Shown piece after piece: positions 24,702-34,081 of a DNA stretch of 51,478 bases. Source of the DNA: Bacteroidota bacterium (lineage in GTDB: Bacteria; Bacteroidota; Bacteroidia; Chitinophagales; Chitinophagaceae); the NCBI GenBank assembly GCA_018267575.1, contig JAFDYF010000116.1, positions 1-51,478 on the forward strand, read 5' to 3'. Each line of letters begins with the position of its first letter. Positions within the stretch are counted from its first letter, which is position 1. The notes beneath the pieces were generated by a model. That model was given only the letters and a program-made list of their open reading frames with translations. It did no database searches and had not been told where the DNA came from. A program made the translations under genes and the position numbers.

Positions 24702-27314
24702 ATGGCAAAAAGCAGCGCAGACACCCCCATGATGCAACAGCACCGGGCTATCAAACAAAAATATCCCGATGCGATACTGCTTTTTAGGGTGGGTGATTTT
24801 TATGAGACTTTCGGCGAAGATGCCATTATTGCTTCAAAAATATTGGGCATCACCCTCACCAAGCGGAACAATGGCGCCGCTTCTTCCTCCGATCTGGCTG
24901 GTTTCCCACATCATGCGTTGGATACTTATTTGCATAAATTGGTAAAAGCGGGTTATCGGGTGGCTATCTGCGACCAATTGGAAGACCCCAAAGCTGCAAA
25001 AGGAATTGTAAAAAGGGGGGTCACCGAAATGGTAACCCCAGGGATTGCTCTCAACGATAAACTTTTAGAGCATAATACCAATAATTTTTTGGCGGGTATC
25101 CATTTTGGTGAAAAAAATACAGGTATCTCTTTTCTGGATATTTCTACTGGAGAATTTTTTATTGCCGAGGGCAATGAAGAATATGCAGACAAATTGCTAC
25201 AAACGCTTAAACCTGCAGAAATCGTTTTCCAACGCAGTTTTCAAAAACATTTCAAAGAAGTATTTGGAGTCAAATTTTATACCTACACACTCGAAAGTTG
25301 GATATTCGATGAGCAGTTTGCTACGGAGAATTTGTTAAAGCATTTTCAAACGCATTCATTGAAAGGTTTCGGTGTAGATGAAATGCACGAAGGAATCATT
25401 GCCGCTGGGGCAGTGCTCCATTATCTAAAAGACACAGAACATCCGAACCTGCAACATATTACTTCTATCCAGCGGATTGAGCGGGAAGATTATTTATGGA
25501 TGGACCGTTTTACTATTCGCAACCTGGAATTGTCAGGCACGGGGGTAGAGAATGGCAACAGTCTTTTGAAAGTGTTGGACAATACCGTATCGCCCATGGG
25601 CGCCAGAATGCTCAAGCGCTGGATATTATTGCCTCTAAAAAACCTACCTAAAATCAATGAACGGTTGGATTTGGTTTCCTTTTTGATCAAAGATGTAGAT
25701 ATCCGCAATAAAATCATTCAGCATATTAAACAATGCGGGGATATAGAAAGATTGGTGAGCAAGATACCCATGCGGAAAATCAATCCCAGGGAAGTGATGC
25801 AAGTTGCTCGGGGGCTTCACCACATCAACGAAATAAAGTTATTGTGTGAACACGCTCCCGATGAATATTTAAAAAGACTTGCAGACGCACTGAACCCCTG
25901 CCATTATATAGCTGAAAAAATCAACAATACCATTTCCGAAAATCCGCCAGCACTGGCGGCAAAGGGAGGTTTGATAAAACAGGGAGTGCATACAGAATTG
26001 GATGAACTGCGAAATATTGCTACGGGAGGAAAAGAATACCTGATTGCCTTGCAGGAAAAAGAAGCGCAATCCACTGGTATTTCTTCCTTGAAAATCGGAT
26101 TCAACAATGTGTTTGGTTATTATCTGGAAGTGACCAATTCTCATAAGCACAAAGTACCTGCAGCATGGATGCGCAAGCAGACCCTGGCCAATGCGGAGCG
26201 CTACATTACAGCAGAGCTTAAAGAATATGAGGAAAAAATAATGGGTGCTGAGGAAAAAATTTTTAGTATCGAGATCAGTCTTTATGAGCAATTGCTGCTG
26301 GAGCTACAAGATTATATTGCACCAATGCAAGTGAATGGCAATGTGTTGGCCATTCTGGATTGTCTCATCTGTTTTGCCAACAATGCCCTCCACTTACATT
26401 ATAAGAAACCTCAACTGCATGAGGGTAACGAGCTTATTTTAAAAGAAAGCCGCCACCCAGTTATTGAAAGAAATTTACCGGAGGGTGAGCCTTATATTGC
26501 CAATGATATTGTGTTGGATCCAGTTGAGCAGCAAATCATCATTCTTACCGGCCCAAACATGAGTGGTAAGAGCGCCTTGCTCAGACAAACCGCCCTCATC
26601 ACATTGATGGCCCATGCAGGAAGTTTTGTTCCTGCCAATGAGGCTAGGATACCGATGACCGATAAGATTTTTACACGGGTTGGTGCATCGGACAATTTAA
26701 GTGGTGGCGAATCCACTTTTATGGTGGAGATGAACGAAACCGCCAGCATCATCAACAATATCACTCCCAGAAGCCTAATACTTTTGGATGAGATTGGAAG
26801 AGGCACTTCCACTTACGATGGAATTTCTATCGCCTGGAGCATCGCTGAATATTTACACAACGCCGGTTTTGCCCCCAAAACTCTGTTCGCAACACATTAT
26901 CACGAGCTCAATGAATTGGAAAACAAATTACCGAGAGTAAAAAATTACCACATCACCAATAAAGAAGTGGGAAATAAAATTATTTTCCTGCGCAAGTTGG
27001 CCCCAGGCGACAGTACACACAGTTTCGGTATCCATGTTGCCAGGATGGCGGGCATGCCCCCCACATTAATCCAAAGAGCAAACGAAATATTGAAACAGTT
27101 GGAAGATGCACATGACAACCAAGATGGTTCAAAAGAAACCCTGCAACAGCAATTGAATAAAGTAACCGCTCCCAAATTGCAGCTTTCCATTTTTGATGCG
27201 CATACAGAAACCTTTGATGAAATCAGAAAACTACTCGAAAAAACAGATGTGAACCGCCTCACCCCAGTTGAAGCATTGTTGAAATTGGAAGAAATAAAAG
27301 GGCTGTTAAAATAG
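24702..27314 (+). CDS. mutS: DNA mismatch repair protein MutS
   Basis: Mismatch-recognition ATPase, 870 aa, full length. The mismatch-binding Phe motif is G-D-F-Y-E at 31-35. Core, lever and clamp domains follow, with GVHTELDELRN and YITAELKEYEEK. The ATPase has Walker A GPNMSGKS at 617-624, the signature DNLSGGESTFMVEM, Walker B LILLDEIGRGTSTYDG and the H-loop ATHYHELNELE. The C-terminal tail LSIFDAH and the last helices are normal. It is transcribed alone, divergent from the spoU operon. Nothing is truncated. Confidence 0.99.
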   Translation: MAKSSADTPMMQQHRAIKQKYPDAILLFRVGDFYETFGEDAIIASKILGITLTKRNNGAASSSDLAGFPHHALDTYLHKLVKAGYRVAICDQLEDPKAAKGIVKRGVTEMVTPGIALNDKLLEHNTNNFLAGIHFGEKNTGISFLDISTGEFFIAEGNEEYADKLLQTLKPAEIVFQRSFQKHFKEVFGVKFYTYTLESWIFDEQFATENLLKHFQTHSLKGFGVDEMHEGIIAAGAVLHYLKDTEHPNLQHITSIQRIEREDYLWMDRFTIRNLELSGTGVENGNSLLKVLDNTVSPMGARMLKRWILLPLKNLPKINERLDLVSFLIKDVDIRNKIIQHIKQCGDIERLVSKIPMRKINPREVMQVARGLHHINEIKLLCEHAPDEYLKRLADALNPCHYIAEKINNTISENPPALAAKGGLIKQGVHTELDELRNIATGGKEYLIALQEKEAQSTGISSLKIGFNNVFGYYLEVTNSHKHKVPAAWMRKQTLANAERYITAELKEYEEKIMGAEEKIFSIEISLYEQLLLELQDYIAPMQVNGNVLAILDCLICFANNALHLHYKKPQLHEGNELILKESRHPVIERNLPEGEPYIANDIVLDPVEQQIIILTGPNMSGKSALLRQTALITLMAHAGSFVPANEARIPMTDKIFTRVGASDNLSGGESTFMVEMNETASIINNITPRSLILLDEIGRGTSTYDGISIAWSIAEYLHNAGFAPKTLFATHYHELNELENKLPRVKNYHITNKEVGNKIIFLRKLAPGDSTHSFGIHVARMAGMPPTLIQRANEILKQLEDAHDNQDGSKETLQQQLNKVTAPKLQLSIFDAHTETFDEIRKLLEKTDVNRLTPVEALLKLEEIKGLLK

Positions 27315-27366
27315 TAAAGGGATAGGAAATTGATAAGTATTTTTTTTGCCTGTCTTATTTTAACAT

Positions 27367-28629
27367 TTAAAAAACCTCACCAAGGTTCACTGAAATACCT
27401 TGTTGTCCATTGATGCCCACTCCATAATCGATGCAAAGGTTGGCACCGGAAAACTTGTTGAGCTTGATGCGGATACCAGCCCCAACCGCAGGAGCAATAA
27501 TCTGCAACTCCTTAGAAAGGAACCGCGAAACAGATTGTGCATTGGCAAACACCACAGCCCCAAGCAAACGATTATGCGTTATGGCAAACCGGTATTCTGT
27601 TTCCAAATATATCATATCCCTACCGCGAAAACGCCCTTGAATATATCCTCTCCCCGTGTTGTAGAAATCGTCCCAACCGGTACTAGGCAGCAATAAATAA
27701 GGGGGAGTCCCATCAACTGTTAACCAATTATAACTCCAAACAGCCAGCACATTTTTCGAACTAGCTGATAAATGAAAATAGCTGCGGGCCTCAATAAGCA
27801 GGGATTGCCAATTCGCATCGCTTCCCATAAACTTAAAATTAGGCCGGTCAATCACATTTACATACCAGCCCCCATCCGGATTGATCTGGTTTTTTCGGGA
27901 ATCCAATAAAAAACGGAAAGCCAGACCGGAGGCAGTCACTGTTTTGGTGAGGCCATATTTTTGAAAACTCGTAACCACCCCAGCAGGAGGATCCACCTCT
28001 CGCACGTTCCAGAAATAATCATAATAAAAACCAATACCCGCATATAGGTCGCTGGCAAACTTTTTCAATAGGGTTTGATGTATTTTTGTATACTCAAAGT
28101 CAATCGTGTAGCCATTCCCGTGATTGATATTGGCCCGCCCCCCCAACCCAAAAGTAATGGAAGGATAATTCAGGTAGCGCCAATCAGCAATAATATTGTA
28201 TTCGTTATTCTTTGTCCAGATATCCGCTTGGATAGGGAAAATAATTTGCTTTTTTTGCGAATAGGCAATACTAGTAAGTATACTTGATATTTTTTGGGTA
28301 TCATGATTCCCTGTCATTGTATAAAAACCAATGTTAGAGCTTATCACAGCAGCAAATTCAGTTTGCTCAGTGTACCCAACTGCGGGAACCATGGAAAGAT
28401 GAGGATTATTATTTTCTTTTCGCGGTACCGCATTTTTTTTGATGATTCTCTGATAAAGATCGATCAGGTCCAATTCTTTGTCAAACGCTCCCTTCCTCTG
28501 AATGGAGGAATCTGCCACAATATCGTCAGCCAACTTATGCTCCGGGGATTGCAATGAATCCTGCCCCCTTACCCGTATGGAGAATAAAAAAAAAGCAAAC
28601 GATAAAAAAAAAGCAAAATTAATCTTCAA
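27367..28629 (-). CDS. BamA/TamA-like outer-membrane surface antigen barrel protein
   Basis: Outer-membrane beta-barrel of the surface antigen D15 group, about 420 aa, without POTRA domains. It has a signal peptide (KINFAFFLSFAFFLF ending near RVRGQ) and a C-terminal barrel with YLETEYRF, GAVVFANAQSVSRF and the terminal GINGQQGISVNLGEVF. There is no ATG before the signal peptide; a TTG at 28629 gives a good signal peptide start, and another TTG at 28671 is possible. The family includes translocation and lipid-linked roles; none can be assigned. It is convergent with mutS and divergent from the amidohydrolases. Confidence 0.8.
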   Translation of the reverse strand: MKINFAFFLSFAFFLFSIRVRGQDSLQSPEHKLADDIVADSSIQRKGAFDKELDLIDLYQRIIKKNAVPRKENNNPHLSMVPAVGYTEQTEFAAVISSNIGFYTMTGNHDTQKISSILTSIAYSQKKQIIFPIQADIWTKNNEYNIIADWRYLNYPSITFGLGGRANINHGNGYTIDFEYTKIHQTLLKKFASDLYAGIGFYYDYFWNVREVDPPAGVVTSFQKYGLTKTVTASGLAFRFLLDSRKNQINPDGGWYVNVIDRPNFKFMGSDANWQSLLIEARSYFHLSASSKNVLAVWSYNWLTVDGTPPYLLLPSTGWDDFYNTGRGYIQGRFRGRDMIYLETEYRFAITHNRLLGAVVFANAQSVSRFLSKELQIIAPAVGAGIRIKLNKFSGANLCIDYGVGINGQQGISVNLGEVF

Positions 28630-28756
28630 CCTATATCTTGATTTTGGAGCAATGAAAAAAAATAATTGCAATAGCTGCGCTCAATTTGTAAATACAATGC
28701 AATAGTTGCCTCATTTGACCTACCCACCCAAGGAAAGGTTTAATCGAACGTTTGGG

Positions 28757-28764
28757 CAAAAGTA
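28757..28764 (-). promoter_or_regulatory. possible -7 box for the BamA-like gene
   Basis: TACTTTTG on the minus strand, a full consensus match, about 127 nt upstream of the chosen start. No -33 element is evident. The remainder of 28672-28884 shows no gene. Confidence 0.3.
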
Positions 28765-28884
28765 TTACGGTAATTTCACAAAATAGGTTGCTATTTAGGA
28801 TGGACGTACCTCCTTGCTTTAAAAGTGTCCAATGGTCTATTCCCAGGAAGGGGTTTGAAATCCTGCTGTCAACTAAATATAGAT

Positions 28885-28928
28885 ATTCGGAATAAAATTA
28901 AATTTTAAGATCTAAATTTATTCCGAAT
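28885..28928. promoter_or_regulatory. perfect 12-bp inverted repeat upstream of the amidohydrolase pair
   Basis: ATTCGGAATAAA (28885-28896) and its exact reverse complement TTTATTCCGAAT (28917-28928), with a 20-nt AT-rich spacer that contains a near-consensus -7 box, TAAATTTA (28913-28920). It ends 41 nt before the first M20 start. No T-run follows, so an operator or an mRNA stem is likelier than a terminator. Confidence 0.55.
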
Positions 28929-28969
28929 TGTATGCCTTCACAATAAAGCACATCACCAAAACTTCAATT

Positions 28970-30436
28970 ATGCAGAAAACCATCCAAGCACTGAGCCTAT
29001 TGATTCTATGCTCTAGCTTATCGCTCAAAAATTTTGCTCAGAAAACAAAGAAAACAAATACCGATGAAAGATTAAAGATGGAGGCCATCTCAGACCTTCA
29101 ATCGCAATACGAAAGCTATAAAAAAATAGCTTTACAGATTTGGGATTACGCGGAACTCGGTTATAAAGAAACCAAAAGCGCGGCGCTACATGAAAAAACC
29201 CTTTCTGATAATGGTTTTGTGGTGCAAACAGGAGTGGCTGATTTACCAACCGGATTCATTGCCACCTTTGGTTCTGGCAAACCAGTCATTGGCATACTGG
29301 CTGAATTTGATGCCTTGCCCGGCTTATCACAGGACACCGTGCCTGAAAGGAAATCGCTTGGGAAAGCGGCTGGCCATGCCTGTGGACATCATTTGTTTGG
29401 AACTGCGTCCGTAGCAGCAGCCATCGAACTGAAGAAAATAATGGAAGAGCATCATTTAACCGGTACCATCAAACTATTTGGGACCCCCGCCGAAGAAGGT
29501 GGCGCTGGAAAAGTGTATATGGTTCGGGCCGGTCTTTTCAAAGAGGTGGATGTGGTTGTTCATTGGCATCCGGCCACTACGAATGCGGTTGCCTATTCGA
29601 ACTCATTAGCGCTTGTTTCTGCCAAGTTCCGTTTCCATGGCCTGTCTGCCCATGCGGCCGCTGCGCCTGATAAAGGTCGATCTGCATTGGATGCCGTGGA
29701 AGGAATGGATTATATGGTTAATATGATGAGGGAACATATCCCTTCGGAAGCCCGGGTTCATTATGTGATCACCGATGGGGGCAAAGCCCCGAATGTGGTG
29801 CCCGACTTTGCGGAGTCCTATTATTTTGTTCGCCACTATAACCGCGATATGGTGAAGCAAATCTTCGACAGGATTGTGAAAGCGGGCGAAGGCGCTGCAT
29901 TGGGCACAGGCACCACATTTGATTATGAGATCATCGACGGGGATTATGATATTCTTCCAAACAGGGTATTATCGGAGGCTATGCAAAAAGACCTTGAAAT
30001 GGTAGGAGGTGTCAATTACTCCCCAGCAGAAATTGAATTTGGTAAAAAAATACAGAAAACATTTGCTTATAAAGCACCGCCGATTGAATCTGTTTCCAAA
30101 GTAGAGCCTCTTTCTTCAACTATGGAAAAAGGAGTAGCATCCTCCGATGTAGGAGATGTAAGTTGGAATGTGCCCACGGTTGGTCTTGGCGCCGCCACTT
30201 GGGTACCCGGCACGCCGCCCCATAGCTGGCAGGCGGTTGCATGTGGCGGTACCGAAATTGGCACCAAGGGTATGATGGTTGCTGCAAAAACAATGGCATT
30301 AATGGGTATCGACCTGCTAACAAACAAGAGTCTTATTACGCAAGCAACTGAAGAATTTAAAAAAGATCGTGGTGAGGGTTTTGAATACAAAGCCTTATTG
30401 GGCGATCGCAAACCACCATTAGATTACCGGAACTAA
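28970..30436 (+). CDS. secreted M20 family amidohydrolase (AbgB-like), copy 1
   Basis: A 488-aa exported metallo-amidohydrolase. Signal peptide MQKTIQALSLLILCSS to about KNFAQ. M20D motifs: ILAEFDALPGLSQD, metal site GHACGHHLFG, catalytic PAEEGG, HWHP, and the dimer domain start FHGLSAHAAAAPDKGRSALD. Closest named relatives are p-aminobenzoyl-glutamate hydrolase subunit B-like and hippurate-type hydrolases; the substrate is not known. The ATG at 28970 is preferred to a TTG at 28928 that lies in the inverted repeat. The second copy follows after 13 nt. Confidence 0.93.
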   Translation: MQKTIQALSLLILCSSLSLKNFAQKTKKTNTDERLKMEAISDLQSQYESYKKIALQIWDYAELGYKETKSAALHEKTLSDNGFVVQTGVADLPTGFIATFGSGKPVIGILAEFDALPGLSQDTVPERKSLGKAAGHACGHHLFGTASVAAAIELKKIMEEHHLTGTIKLFGTPAEEGGAGKVYMVRAGLFKEVDVVVHWHPATTNAVAYSNSLALVSAKFRFHGLSAHAAAAPDKGRSALDAVEGMDYMVNMMREHIPSEARVHYVITDGGKAPNVVPDFAESYYFVRHYNRDMVKQIFDRIVKAGEGAALGTGTTFDYEIIDGDYDILPNRVLSEAMQKDLEMVGGVNYSPAEIEFGKKIQKTFAYKAPPIESVSKVEPLSSTMEKGVASSDVGDVSWNVPTVGLGAATWVPGTPPHSWQAVACGGTEIGTKGMMVAAKTMALMGIDLLTNKSLITQATEEFKKDRGEGFEYKALLGDRKPPLDYRN

Positions 30437-30449
30437 TAAAATTATAAGC

Positions 30450-31913
30450 ATGAAAAATACTTCAAAAGCAATAGTGGCATCTCTTGGTTTCTTATTGGTG
30501 GTCGCTAATGCGTGTGCACAAAAAAAGAGCAATAACCTGAATGCGATAAAAACCCTTGCATCGAACGATATCCAATCTCAATATGACGTTTATAAGGGCA
30601 AGGCTCTCCAAATTTGGGGCTATGCCGAAGTTGGTTACAAAGAATATAAAAGCTCCGCCTTATTGCAGCAGACGTTGAAGGATAATGGTTATTCCGTAGA
30701 AGCCGGAGTAGCTGAAATACCCACCGCTTTTGTTGCCACTTATGGCAGTGGAAAACCAGTCATCGGCATACTTGCGGAGTTCGATGCACTTCCAGGTTTA
30801 TCCCAGGACTCAGTGGCAGTGAAAAGCCCGATTGCCGGAATGAAATCTGGGCATGGCTGCGGTCATCATTTATTTGGGGTGGCTTCGGTAGCAGCGGGTA
30901 TCGAACTGAAAAAATTGATTGAAATGGGAAAATTAAAAGGCACGATAAAAGTGTATGGCTGTCCTGCAGAAGAAGGAGGCTCTGGAAAAGTATATATGGT
31001 TCGCGCCGGATTATTTAATGGGGTAGATATTGTAATGCATTGGCATCCCGGTTCAGAAAACCAGATTGAGTTAAGAAGGTCAATGGCCAATATCAGTGCC
31101 AAATTCCGTTTTCATGGTCTGTCGGCACATGCGGCGGCAGCCCCTGACAAAGGCCGCTCCGCTCTCGATGGTGTTGAAGGCATGGACATGATGGTGAATA
31201 TGATGCGGGAACATATTCCCTCCAGCACTCGCATACATTATGTAATCACTGATGGTGGAAAAGCGCCAAATGTGGTTCCTGATTTTGCAGAGTCCTATTA
31301 CTATGTGCGAAACCAGGACCGTGCCATTGTTCAGGATGTTTTTGCAAGGGTCGTGAATGCGGCCAAAGGTGCAGCAATGGGCACAGGCACTACGGTCGAT
31401 TATGAAATCACTGGTGGTGTCTATGACCTACTGCCAAACAAAACCCTTGCGGAAGCCATGCAAAAAAATTTGGAGCAAGTAGGAGGCGTAACTTATACTG
31501 AAAGGGAAATTGCTTTTGCAAAACAGATTCAGTCAAGCTTCAATTATAAAGCCCCTGAAATAGAAAATGCTGAAAAAATAAAACCATTGGTTGAATCAAA
31601 AGATGATGGAGGCGGGTCCACTGATGTAGCGGATGTAAGCTGGGCCGTACCGACAGTTGGTCTCAACGCCGCGACTTGGGTGCCTGGCACACCTGCGCAT
31701 AGTTGGCAAGCTACCGCTTGTGGTGGCACCGATATCGGTATAAAAGGAATGATGGTTGCGGCAAAAACATTGGCATTAACAGGTATTGATCTGTTTACCG
31801 ATAATAGCATCATACAAAAAGCAACGGAAGAATTCAACAAAGCCAAAGGCCCCGATTTTCATTATAAAGCCTTGCTGGGCAATCGAAAACCAGCACTTAA
31901 TTATAGGGATTAG
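30450..31913 (+). CDS. secreted M20 family amidohydrolase (AbgB-like), copy 2
   Basis: A 487-aa paralogue of the gene before it, about two-thirds identical by eye and with the same motifs: GHGCGHHLFG, PAEEGGSGKVYM, HWHPG and FHGLSAHAAAAPDKGRSALD. Signal peptide to about ANACAQ. Differences cluster after HWHP and in the Lys/Glu-rich stretch near residues 375-390, which may alter substrate choice. The 13-nt gap implies one transcript for both copies. The AbgB-type hydrolase usually works with an AbgA partner and transporter AbgT; neither is visible here. Confidence 0.93.
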   Translation: MKNTSKAIVASLGFLLVVANACAQKKSNNLNAIKTLASNDIQSQYDVYKGKALQIWGYAEVGYKEYKSSALLQQTLKDNGYSVEAGVAEIPTAFVATYGSGKPVIGILAEFDALPGLSQDSVAVKSPIAGMKSGHGCGHHLFGVASVAAGIELKKLIEMGKLKGTIKVYGCPAEEGGSGKVYMVRAGLFNGVDIVMHWHPGSENQIELRRSMANISAKFRFHGLSAHAAAAPDKGRSALDGVEGMDMMVNMMREHIPSSTRIHYVITDGGKAPNVVPDFAESYYYVRNQDRAIVQDVFARVVNAAKGAAMGTGTTVDYEITGGVYDLLPNKTLAEAMQKNLEQVGGVTYTEREIAFAKQIQSSFNYKAPEIENAEKIKPLVESKDDGGGSTDVADVSWAVPTVGLNAATWVPGTPAHSWQATACGGTDIGIKGMMVAAKTLALTGIDLFTDNSIIQKATEEFNKAKGPDFHYKALLGNRKPALNYRD

Positions 31914-32042
31914 AATCCAGTAGCAATTTTTTTGGAGATAATTTGGAAGAAACTCAGGTACACTTAACCGTTAACAAATCATTCTTGAAAGAGTCAACCA
32001 TGCCAGATAAACAGAAACATGAAAACAGATGGCAAAGGAAAC

Positions 32043-33446
32043 TTAAAGTTTTCCTTTTGGTCGGTATTTGATTAACAAAGCATCCAATACCTGAGCTAAT
32101 AAAATCAGGAACAATGGCTCGATTTCATAACGAAATCGCATATTTTCTGCATGCTCAAATACAGAGCTGGTAAGGAACACAAAAGCAATGGTGATAAAAA
32201 TAATCAGGTTCAACAGACTCATGCTTTTGTTTTTTATGGAAGCCCTTATCAAAAAGAAGAAAACGAATAAATAAATCAAAATTTTGGGGATGGCAGAAAT
32301 AGCAATCGCCAACCTACGCCCCTGCACCCCTGAAAAAAAATGAAAGAGATTGAAGGAATAAGCGATATCGTAATATTTAATTTTTTTTGCCTCATCAACC
32401 CCTAATGGGTAAATGGTAGCCGGTGTAAAAAAAATAACGGCTGATTGCATACAGTTTTGTACAAACTTGCCCGGTTTCAATCGAATATATTGCTTGCAGG
32501 CTTCTTCATATTTTTTTGATACTTCGATATAGTTAATCTGGTGCTCATTGGGGAAGCCGCTCTTTTTTGTGACATTTAATAAGTCACGGTCATTAATACC
32601 CGCAAATTTTTTTTCCCAATCCCCCGAGATAAATTTTTTATATACTTGAATATTGGAAAAAGGCACATATGCTTCAATGTGGGAGCTATCGGCTATCCCC
32701 ACATCATGAAATACATTTTTTGCCAAGTTCATCCCCATCCATGTAGAAGGGGAAAAACTATCAAATAAAATATAATTTTTTAAGTAAAGCCCCGTTACCA
32801 TCAATATGGAAACAGATGCCGCAAAAAACAGTTTTCTGCTTCCTTCTTTATTTTTATAATAATAAACTACTGGAACGGTTAGCAATATTAACCAGACCAA
32901 ATGATACATGGTTCTGCTAAGGCACAATATTGCCAATGGCAAATAAAATCCTAAAGCGAATAGGCAAGTCTTCCTTTGTTGGAATCGCAATAAAAAAAAC
33001 ATACTCAATAAAAGCAGAAAGGAAACATAGGTTGTATAAAACAATTCAACCTCAAATATCATTGTGGCTGGGCTTAGCAGGTACAAAAGACAAAGGGACA
33101 AAGGCAAATAGGAATTTGTTGTCAATTTTTTTAAGATACTTAACAGCAAAAAAACATTGCCTAATGTAATCGCCTTGAGCAATAGACTAAAAACGATTGA
33201 CATATTATCACCTGCCAATTTCATCACAATACCCAATAAAAGATTAAAACCCGGAGGTTGTGCATGATCATACCAAACTCCCAACAATAGGTGATGCTGA
33301 AGGGTTTCCATGCTCAGGTATTGCCAGTACCAACGCAAAGGATCAATGTTGAACTGGATACCCATCAAGCCTGCTACAATCCGGGATATCACAAAAATCA
33401 AAAGTATGATCAGGACATCTCGGCTAACATATTTTTTAATAGGCAT
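32043..33446 (-). CDS. multi-spanning membrane glycosyltransferase-like protein (GT39/PMT type)
   Basis: A 467-aa integral membrane protein with about ten hydrophobic segments. The architecture resembles GT39/ArnT-type enzymes that take sugars from polyprenyl phosphate: an N-terminal segment (VLIILLIFVISRIVAGLMG), a first loop with HLLLGVWYDHAQPPGFNLLL carrying the D-H and P residues of that loop, and a central soluble part (about residues 240-330). The acceptor is unknown. The ATG at 33446 is preferred to a GTG at 33485. It is transcribed alone. Confidence 0.65.
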   Translation of the reverse strand: MPIKKYVSRDVLIILLIFVISRIVAGLMGIQFNIDPLRWYWQYLSMETLQHHLLLGVWYDHAQPPGFNLLLGIVMKLAGDNMSIVFSLLLKAITLGNVFLLLSILKKLTTNSYLPLSLCLLYLLSPATMIFEVELFYTTYVSFLLLLSMFFLLRFQQRKTCLFALGFYLPLAILCLSRTMYHLVWLILLTVPVVYYYKNKEGSRKLFFAASVSILMVTGLYLKNYILFDSFSPSTWMGMNLAKNVFHDVGIADSSHIEAYVPFSNIQVYKKFISGDWEKKFAGINDRDLLNVTKKSGFPNEHQINYIEVSKKYEEACKQYIRLKPGKFVQNCMQSAVIFFTPATIYPLGVDEAKKIKYYDIAYSFNLFHFFSGVQGRRLAIAISAIPKILIYLFVFFFLIRASIKNKSMSLLNLIIFITIAFVFLTSSVFEHAENMRFRYEIEPLFLILLAQVLDALLIKYRPKGKL

Positions 33447-33554
33447 CCAGACTTTGCATTTAAAGGTTCGGTGGTATATAGACACAAAATAAAAGTTATT
33501 GTGTTGACTAGCGAAAAAGATTTCGAAAACTAGCCGTTTGTATGAGCATCGCTA

Positions 33555-33588
33555 TTTGTTACACCATCCATTACATTCCTTAATTTTA
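33555..33588 (+). promoter_or_regulatory. rlmH promoter, leaderless geometry
   Basis: TTTG (33555-33558), 22 nt, TAATTTTA (33581-33588; one mismatch to consensus), then 4 nt to the ATG at 33593. The spacing is identical to folD. Confidence 0.5.
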
Positions 33589-33592
33589 GCTG

Positions 33593-34066
33593 ATGAAAAT
33601 GCAATTAATCTCCATTGGGAAAGCACACGAGGCTTTTATAAAGCCGGGGGTGGAAGATTTCACAAAAAGGATTTCAAACTATTTTCCCGCAGAATGGGTG
33701 ATTATGCCCACGCCCAGAAATGCAGGGGTACTCTCTGAAAAAGAATTGAAGAAAAAGGAAGGCGAGCAAATCCTACAACTGATTAAAAAAGAAGATTGGC
33801 TGGTTGCATTGGATGAAAAGGGAAAGCAATGGTCATCGGAAGGCTTGGCACAATTTATTCAGACCAGGGCCAATGAAAGTACCAAAACCCTGATATTCCT
33901 GATTGGGGGTGCTTTTGGATTGGATGAAAAAGTGCTGGAACGTTGCAATCATAAATGGTCGCTTTCAAATTTAACTTTCCCGCATCAATTGGTGAGGCTT
34001 ATCTTAGCGGAGCAATTGTATCGGGCATGCAGTATTTTGCGAAACGAAAAATACCATCATCAATAA
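33593..34066 (+). CDS. rlmH: 23S rRNA (pseudouridine1915-N3)-methyltransferase
   Basis: Small SPOUT methyltransferase acting on Psi1915 of helix 69 in the assembled ribosome. 157 aa, usual length. Motifs: MQLISIGKAHEAF at the N-terminus, LIFLIGGAFGLDEKVLE for SAM binding, and the C-terminal LSNLTFPHQLVRLILAEQ followed by YRACSILRNEKYHH. Two ATGs lie close together (33593 and 33599); the first fits the promoter spacing. The rhomboid gene starts 15 nt downstream. Confidence 0.97.
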   Translation: MKMQLISIGKAHEAFIKPGVEDFTKRISNYFPAEWVIMPTPRNAGVLSEKELKKKEGEQILQLIKKEDWLVALDEKGKQWSSEGLAQFIQTRANESTKTLIFLIGGAFGLDEKVLERCNHKWSLSNLTFPHQLVRLILAEQLYRACSILRNEKYHHQ

Positions 34067-34081
34067 AAAAGAAAAACAAGT

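Noticed and set aside
28970..31913. Tandem M20 genes as an assembly artefact
   Set aside because: The copies differ at about one third of residues and have different signal peptides, so this is an old duplication.
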